In this document: piece after piece, positions 59,001-64,000 of the stretch | Position numbering within the stretch: position 1 is the first letter of the stretch | How the letters are laid out: each line of letters begins with the position of its first letter | DNA from: Pelodera strongyloides | Taxonomy: Eukaryota; Nematoda; Chromadorea; Rhabditida; Rhabditidae | Direction: 5' to 3' | Assembly: GCA_036852015.1 (NCBI GenBank) | Contig: JAANDG010000330.1 | Location: 62,001-126,000 of the forward strand | Length of the DNA stretch: 64,000 nucleotides | Position numbers and translations under genes: made by a program | Notes under the pieces: generated by a model | Database searches by the model: none | What the model was told of the DNA's origin: nothing | The model's input: the letters and a program-made list of their open reading frames with translations, nothing else

Positions 59001-61688
59001 GTTGCGACCTGTTCAAGATTGCCGCTCATGTGAGTTCACTTAACTTCCATGCTAATAGAAAAAAAAAACAATGTAAATGAGCAAAAGAGAGCCAGATTCG
59101 ATAGAGAGAGAGAGAGAGAGAGGGACAGCGCGATAGTGAGGGAATGGGAGAGGAAGTGAGGGGGCAGGACGGGATAGAGAAAGGGTGGCGATTCGAATTG
59201 GCGACCAAGTCTTCGAAAAAGAGTTCCAGCTTCCTCTGGTAGCAGTGTTCGTTGGCTTCAGGAAGGCCTTCGACACGGTCGAAAGTTGGGCGGTACTCAA
59301 AGCTCAAAGCCCTCCAATCGCAAGGTGTAGAACCCCATTATGTCCATGTTGTGAAGATATTCAGCTATGTTAGCGATTTACGCAGAACATATCAAAAATA
59401 TACTTGATTATTTCCCGATTATGGTGTAAATTCCCATGCTGACTCATGTCGCGCGGTCTGTCGTCTCTCCCGACACACACTCTCTCGTGACGCGCACTCC
59501 AGACGAACAGCTGATAGTATTATGCAAATAAATTCAATATTATCCAAATCAGCAACCATCTCTCAAAGTTGCACAGCTGATAATGATAGTGGACGGAGCT
59601 TAACCCAAAAGAACAATTATCCTCGTCATACAATAGAATACCAGAGTTATTCGGATCCGCCCATCAGCCGTCCAGAGACAAAAAGTATATAAACTCGTAA
59701 TTGGCCGTTACGAGCACTCGGTTGGTTCCCCGTACCATCGGACCGCTCAGTCATCTGAGGTTCTACAGTTGCTGTTGGCCCAAGTCATCTGGGTTCGCCG
59801 CCTGCTCCAGACTTCCCAACCCAAGCCTTCGGGGTCTACTCTTCCGTCCCCAGCTCATCTGGGATTCGTCAATTGTTCTTGGTCAAGCTGCCCCGCCGCA
59901 TCTGTCTTCATCGTCTCCAAATCCCAAGACATCTTGGTGTGGTCCAGTTCATCTGGAAATCTTCGTTGCCGTATCCGTCTACAGCTGCTTGTCTTCCAGC
60001 TCATTGTCTTCCGATCCCAAGACATCTGGGAGTGTCCAGTTTATTTGGAAGCCGTCTTCATCTACATCAGCACTCTCTGCAGCCGCTCATCTTTGCCGTA
60101 CCCAAGTCATCTGGGCATACCAGATTTCTGGCCGTCTTCACTTCTGCCGTCTTCACTTCTGCCCTCTTCACTTCTGCCGTCTTCACTTCTGCCCTCTTCA
60201 CTTCTGCTGATTACCATATATAAAGATTGTCGTTACATTCAATAAAGATTGTATATAAAAACACCCGTGTGGCGCACAGCATCGTACACATCAGAACATC
60301 GGAGCACACAATATTCTCCTCCCCAATCCTCATTGCCGCGGCCCTCCGCCCTCTCATCTGGCATAATTCTGGCATGTGCATTAACGGCAAATACCTCTCG
60401 CATCTGATTGTGAGCTATGCTGGCGACATCGTCAAATTCGCTCCCGGCGCCTCCACCGCCTCAAGAATGCTCAAGAAATTATATGCGTGTGCTAAGGTCG
60501 GCCTCGATATCAACGCGAAGAAGACTAAGCGGTTTAAGAACAAGTGGTCAACATGCCAATACGTCATGCTGGATGGTCACCCTAGCGACAAAGTGGAATC
60601 GTTCGTTTACTTCGGTCGCACCATTTCACCATACAGGGATCTATCTGAATAACTAAGTAGAAGACGCGAGCATCCTACGGAAACATCCGAGAAATCACAG
60701 ACCTAAATATCCCAAGGAAAACCCGTGCAAGACTCTCCAACTCGCATGTTAATCCGGCCCGGACATATGCCGTCGAGACATGGGAAACCACTAAGGAGGA
60801 CCAGAACGCTTCATGCTGGGAACAAACCTTAGGCAACAGCGAGAAAGTGGTATTGAAGACGCTGGAGAAATTCTCTACAAGGCGGAAACACCGCTGGGCC
60901 GGCCACATCTGCCGTCAATCTGATGACAGATACACGAAAAAGTTGACCTTCTGGAAACCCTGGCCATAAACGACCTACCGGACGTCCGAAAATCAGATTC
61001 TGCGATTCGTTCAACCAAGAATTTAACGCTGCAATGAAGGCAAATCGTCGCGCCCGCACAACGTACCAACACCGGAGCCGAATTGCCCAAGATAAAAGAA
61101 AGTGGAATGCAGGGATCCACGCAACTTGCTCAGGCTGCTGAAGGTGGATCTCTAAGGTATCCGCGGTATCTAAAGTAACAAAGCATAGTTTTTCACTTTG
61201 AAATAGTTGATTAATAAGGCAAGGACAGTGCCTCAAAAAATTACAGTAGTTATCAGTCAATTAGAGGATCCGTAACCAGAGACATTCTAGAGCTTTGTGT
61301 ATTTGCAAGAAGGGAATGATCGGGAGAAGAGAAGGGGAGGGGAGAGTGGTGAGAGAGAGCGCGCAAGAGATAGAAAGCAAGAGAGAGAGAGAATGAGTGA
61401 GGGGGAGGGATCATTTTTATAAAATAGAGAATATGCAAGTTATTTTTAGTTTTATTTGAATTCACATGTTTGCAAAAAAACTCGTTTCAGACCTGTCAGC
61501 AATTAACGAACGACGAAGTTGTTTATGCCATTACAAGTCGTTTAGTGCCTGTAGCATATGATATCTCAAGTCTATTACCAACTTACTTCAATATCTTTAT
61601 CAGTAAGAAAACTAGGGAGATTGTTTTTGGACGCAATCATGTCAAGATAGTTCCTTTGTCATCCGTGCTGCAGCAAACACCGAAATAA
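56014..61688 (+). CDS. Srg-like seven-transmembrane chemoreceptor, 5 exons, about 302 aa
   Basis: Exons: 56014-56169, 56305-56529, 58435-58584, 58850-59029, 61491-61688, all phase 0 (909 nt). TM1 TISVALPLYYVAYTF; TM2 across the first splice, FDILFYMCMLN then GLWSHFLL; TM3 region ends VLIAFNRTCVMVFE; TM4 NLVILCMPILMHFVML; TM5 GIGMAILGIIFNAITVGYV; TM6 MTFLYYSFFYFGCDLF; TM7 SSLLPTYFNIFI followed by SKKTREIVFG. Exon borders correspond one to one with the minus-strand paralogue. Intron 2 (1.9 kb) holds a palindromic element and a dispersed repeat; intron 4 (2.5 kb) holds a dead LINE with an insertion. By family, a chemosensory GPCR. The frame is intact, so it is probably functional despite the load of insertions. 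Confidence 0.85.
56561..56977. mobile_element. Palindromic MITE with nested insertion, worn ends
   Basis: Inverted ends GTCCGGCCCACGAAAT and TTTCGTGGGCCGGTCC; inner arms GGATTCCCTTTAT / AAAGGAAATCC. The centre (about 56730-56860) carries GTTGCACCC, GTATCTGGCTATA and CGGGACACACA, shared with the centre of the 34828 element. The flanking TTAA is no longer clear. Confidence 0.8.
57570..57775 (+). repeat. Dispersed repeat with CACCAAATGG motifs, copy 2
   Basis: Inverted counterpart of 10890-11080: CATTTGGTGACC, CAGTCACCAAATAG, AACCATTTGGTGGTGGGCC, AACGACGGTTTTT and TTTCGGCAATTATT. It is noncoding, in an intron of the receptor gene. Confidence 0.65.
59391..60299. mobile_element. Unclassified 0.9-kb insertion flanked by an 8-base direct repeat
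   Basis: CAGAACAT occurs at 59383-59390 and again at 60292-60299. Removing one copy plus the intervening DNA restores a continuous LINE reading frame across the join (SDLRRT then SEHTIFSS). The insert has a TATATAA-like box near 59686, AATAAA motifs near 60240, and no coding similarity. I see no terminal repeats. An 8-base duplication fits hAT- or P-type transposition; the class remains open. Confidence 0.8.
60128..60210 (+). repeat. Short tandem repeat, CTTCACTTCTGCC(G/C)T, five to six copies
   Basis: A 15-base unit alternating G and C at one site, at the right side of the insertion. The absence of stops in it inflates open frames. Confidence 0.85.
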
Positions 61689-62589
61689 ATATTTGTAATG
61701 AAAGCTTTTGTAATTGTAATTGTATTTGTAATGAAAATTCTTTTAATAAATAGGTTATAATCTTTTTCTATGTTTACTTAGGCACTATATGTATTTATAC
61801 AGTACGCAGGTTATACAGTACGCAGGTTATACAATATTGCCTAAGTCGCTGCGGCTCGTCGGTTCGACTCCTAACCCGGGCAGACGAAGCCTTCTCATTA
61901 GAGTACATTGGTAGCAATTTCGGTTGCGGAGGAAGAAGGTGCTCAATCGCTATACCTGGCCAGGAAGCGAAATAACTGAAACCAATAACCTAGAACAGGC
62001 TGGACCGTGTATTTCAGGCACGGGACAAGCGCAGAGTTCAGTACTCTTGCTAAGACGGGACTAACTACCTTTATAAACAAAGCTTGATGAAGTAGTAGTT
62101 ATCAGTCAATTAGAAGATCCGTAGTCAGAGGACAATCAGTCAGAGGACAATCTGTGTATTTCCTGTGCAAAAAATTTGCCTCGCTCGTTTCTCCAACGCA
62201 AGCCTTGTTTGTGTAGAGACAATTACCCTTTGCCATTTTGGACCTATCAATCCACCACTTTATCACCTAATATCTCCGTGAGTATTGAAATAGAACACTA
62301 CTTTTTGTATTCCAAATTTTTATTATCCCTTATAGAAAATAAAGAAACAAAAAAAACAGACACAATTTAAGGTGAGCCGATCCCTTTAAGGTGAACCGAT
62401 CCCTAATTGTTACGTAATCCTAAAAATCTAAAAAGTACGGTTTCAGACCGTCCTTGTCGGCCACATAGGTATGTCATTATAAAAAGAAATACAATGTCGC
62501 ATATATAACAAAAGATTTAGGGAAACATTTTCAAAACTATGTAAAGCAGGCCAAGATATACATATACACATTTGTATGATACACCTTTC

Positions 62590-62990
62590 CATTTTTCTTT
62601 TACCCGACTGCTAATCGACCACAGTACAAATCGTTTCGTTACACGTACATTGCTTTCTCTTCATCATATTATTTGATGCACACCTCGGTAAATAAATTGC
62701 CACCATGCCATGCATCATTTCACCGATTAAATACACATACTCATAAACTGTTTATCGATTTTTTAGACATATTTAACAAACCGGTGCCCATGTTCTATAT
62801 CAATTAGTCAAATAGTTGTTTTTCAATAGTTATTTATGTTTCGAATATCATTCCTAAATTTGCCGTGCTTTGCATTGAATATTTTTTCTAAATTGGCCAC
62901 TAGGTCATTTATTAGTATGCATGGCACTTCATCTAAGGGTAACCATTTGGTTTTTATGTACTCTGTGAATTATTGTGCATGTTCTTATTT
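62590..62990 (-). repeat. Dispersed repeat, longest copy
   Basis: 62600-62700 matches 45125-45230 and 62780-62960 matches 37990-38170, both inverted, so this copy links the two fragments into one repeat family. The minisatellite unit that is amplified at 38162 occurs here once (AACAAACCGGTGCCCATG). Confidence 0.8.
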
Positions 62991-63021
62991 GTGTTGTTTC
63001 ATTACCACTTATTATTATTAA

Positions 63022-63195
63022 CGGCCGGTTTTGAAACGTATGCCAGACTCTGCATTCCGATGTAGTGTATGCAAATTACTGTACGACTACTGCACGATTA
63101 TTAGACTGATTATATTAATTTGCATACATCATATGAGAATGTTTATGTCCTAAATATGTCCTAAATACGTTTCAAAAATTGGCCGTTATTTCGCT
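63022..63195. mobile_element. Short TGAAACG-family palindrome
   Basis: TTAA at 63018-63021. ACGGCCGGTTTTGAAACG at left and CGTTTCAAAAATTGGCCG at right; inner GCATTCCGATGTAGTG and ATGCAAATTA words. The right site is TTGAA rather than TTAA. Confidence 0.8.
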
Positions 63196-63198
63196 TTG

Positions 63199-63638
63199 AA
63201 GGTATAATAGGTTCACCTCGAATTGCACCTTTTTTATAATTTCTATTGATAGTACGACCTATGACGGTCAAAATGCGAAAATTGCAGTAAATTTTCTTTG
63301 CTCCTCGAGCCAGGACCAAGCTCAAAAGTTAAGCTACATCGACTTTATAAAACAACTGGCGGTCAGCAGCCGTAGTCAAAAGGTACGCGAAACTGTGTTA
63401 CAAGTCCGAAATAGCGTGATAGGGCTGGAAACGTTAGAAGATGCAGCATATTGGCCAATCAGCGTGAATGGGCGTGACAACTGCGATAGATTGTTGGGTA
63501 ACACTGACTGTGGTAAACTACTGAATATTGCGTGAATGTTGCGCCGGAAAATGAGAAAAAAATTGCATCCTACATATGTGACATGGAGAATCAGAGGGAG
63601 TCATCAAAAATGGGGGTTACTTGAAATGGGCCTGATCC
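63199..63638. mobile_element. Chimeric MITE: left arm of the 34023 family, different right arm
   Basis: The left arm (AGGTTCACCTCG, AAATTGCAGTAAATTT, AAAACAACTGG) matches 34030-34200. The right half does not pair with it and ends GGGCCTGATCCTTTAA (TTAA 63639-63642). It directly follows another element at 63195. Confidence 0.7.
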
Positions 63639-64000
63639 TTTAAACGAGCCTAGCCAGTGTGTGTGTGTGTGTGTGTGTTTTTCTCTTTCTTCGTCACTGC
63701 ATATGTGTTATATTTTATGTAATGAATAAAGAGTTTTATGATATTTATGAATATCTTCATTTGCTCTTACCGTCATCAGAGAATCAGACGCCATATTCAC
63801 CAGTCCGATTACATCGCGGAAATATTCCCTGGGGACAGAAAATAGCATTCTAACATGAGACACGCAGAGAAAATGACGGGGGATTCCCCATGGGGAATTG
63901 GATGGTGAATATGGCCTCAGAATGCGATAATATTCACTTCGAGACTTTATGTGAACAAGACAGCACGAGCAGCACGAGCACGAGGGTCACTAGGATTTGC

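Larger units (their letters stand above)
59205..61145 (+). mobile_element. Dead LINE reverse transcriptase, split by an insertion
   Basis: Left piece 59205-59390 encodes FVGFRKAFDTVE and, after a 7-base duplication (TCAAAGC) that shifts frame, QSQGVEPHYVHVVK. Right piece from 60300 has CINGKYLSHL, SYAGDIVKFAP, NAKKTKRFKNKWST and FVYFGRTISPYRDLSE, then decays through stops to HRWAGH-type sequence at about 60890. Both catalytic sites are lost: Gly replaces the first Asp (FVGF for FxDF) and YAGD replaces FADD. It is a different LINE lineage from the 47540 copy. It occupies the last intron of the receptor gene in sense orientation. Confidence 0.85.
61689..64000. other. Repeat-rich right end without genes
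   Basis: Holds a 16-base tandem repeat ACAGTACGCAGGTTAT (about 61799-61832), a tRNA-like GTCGGTTCGACTCC at about 61858, and a duplicated piece (62095-62165) of the DNA at 61245-61310. A scrap of MITE ends lies near 62370-62400 (GGTGAGCCGATCCCTTTAA). A (TG)n lies at 63657-63678. No exon is supported. Confidence 0.5.

Noticed and set aside
59701..60245. Three overlapping open frames of 116-169 codons
   Set aside because: They lie in the repeat-rich insertion in the LINE, overlap in all three phases and encode low-complexity Ser/Leu/Pro text with no domain.
59391..60291. Solo LTR of a retrotransposon
   Set aside because: TATA and AATAAA motifs fit, but the ends are not TG and CA, and an 8-base duplication is longer than usual for LTR elements.

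Overview
The window looks like nuclear DNA of a nematode. It is AT-rich, its genes are split into small exons by GT-AG introns, and it holds a cluster of seven-transmembrane receptors of the nematode Srg chemoreceptor type. It is also crowded with palindromic TTAA-flanked elements like those known from Caenorhabditis. I cannot name the genus. All splice models were made by eye from reading frame, splice signals and phase agreement, without transcripts.

Layout. (1) 1432-7686, plus strand: a 15-exon gene for a coiled-coil protein of about 505 residues. (2) 9169-14111, minus strand: a complete 8-exon PAQR (progestin/adipoQ receptor) gene of about 302 residues, possibly with one more 5' exon at 17291-17425. 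Its introns hold two large foldback elements with minisatellite arms. (3) 20352-26474, minus strand: a complete 14-exon organic cation transporter (SLC22-type MFS) gene of 527 residues. Its first intron contains a dead mariner, a tRNA-derived SINE and a small TTAA palindrome. (4) 26.5-47 kb: mostly intergenic DNA and repeats with partial gene ends: plus exons at 30297-30905, minus exons at 32508-33789, a VWA-like minus exon at 39102-39242, and minus C-terminal exons at 41025-41952. (5) 47540-49225, minus strand: a LINE reverse transcriptase with a 561-codon uninterrupted frame. (6) 50.5-61.7 kb: a divergent cluster of Srg-like receptors. It has one intact minus gene (50511-53033), a relic minus exon, one broken plus copy (54620-55700), and one intact plus gene (56014-61688). 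The last intron of the plus gene has swallowed a dead LINE that is itself split by a 0.9-kb insertion. (7) The right end is repeats only.

The strongest non-gene theme is a set of palindromic elements that all sit between TTAA sites. Two pairs lie directly side by side, and one unrelated small element has inserted into two different palindromes. A second theme is foldback structures whose arms are minisatellites; two lie in PAQR introns and a third sits just after the start codon of the broken receptor. The genes appear functionally unrelated apart from the receptor cluster; there is no sign of operons.
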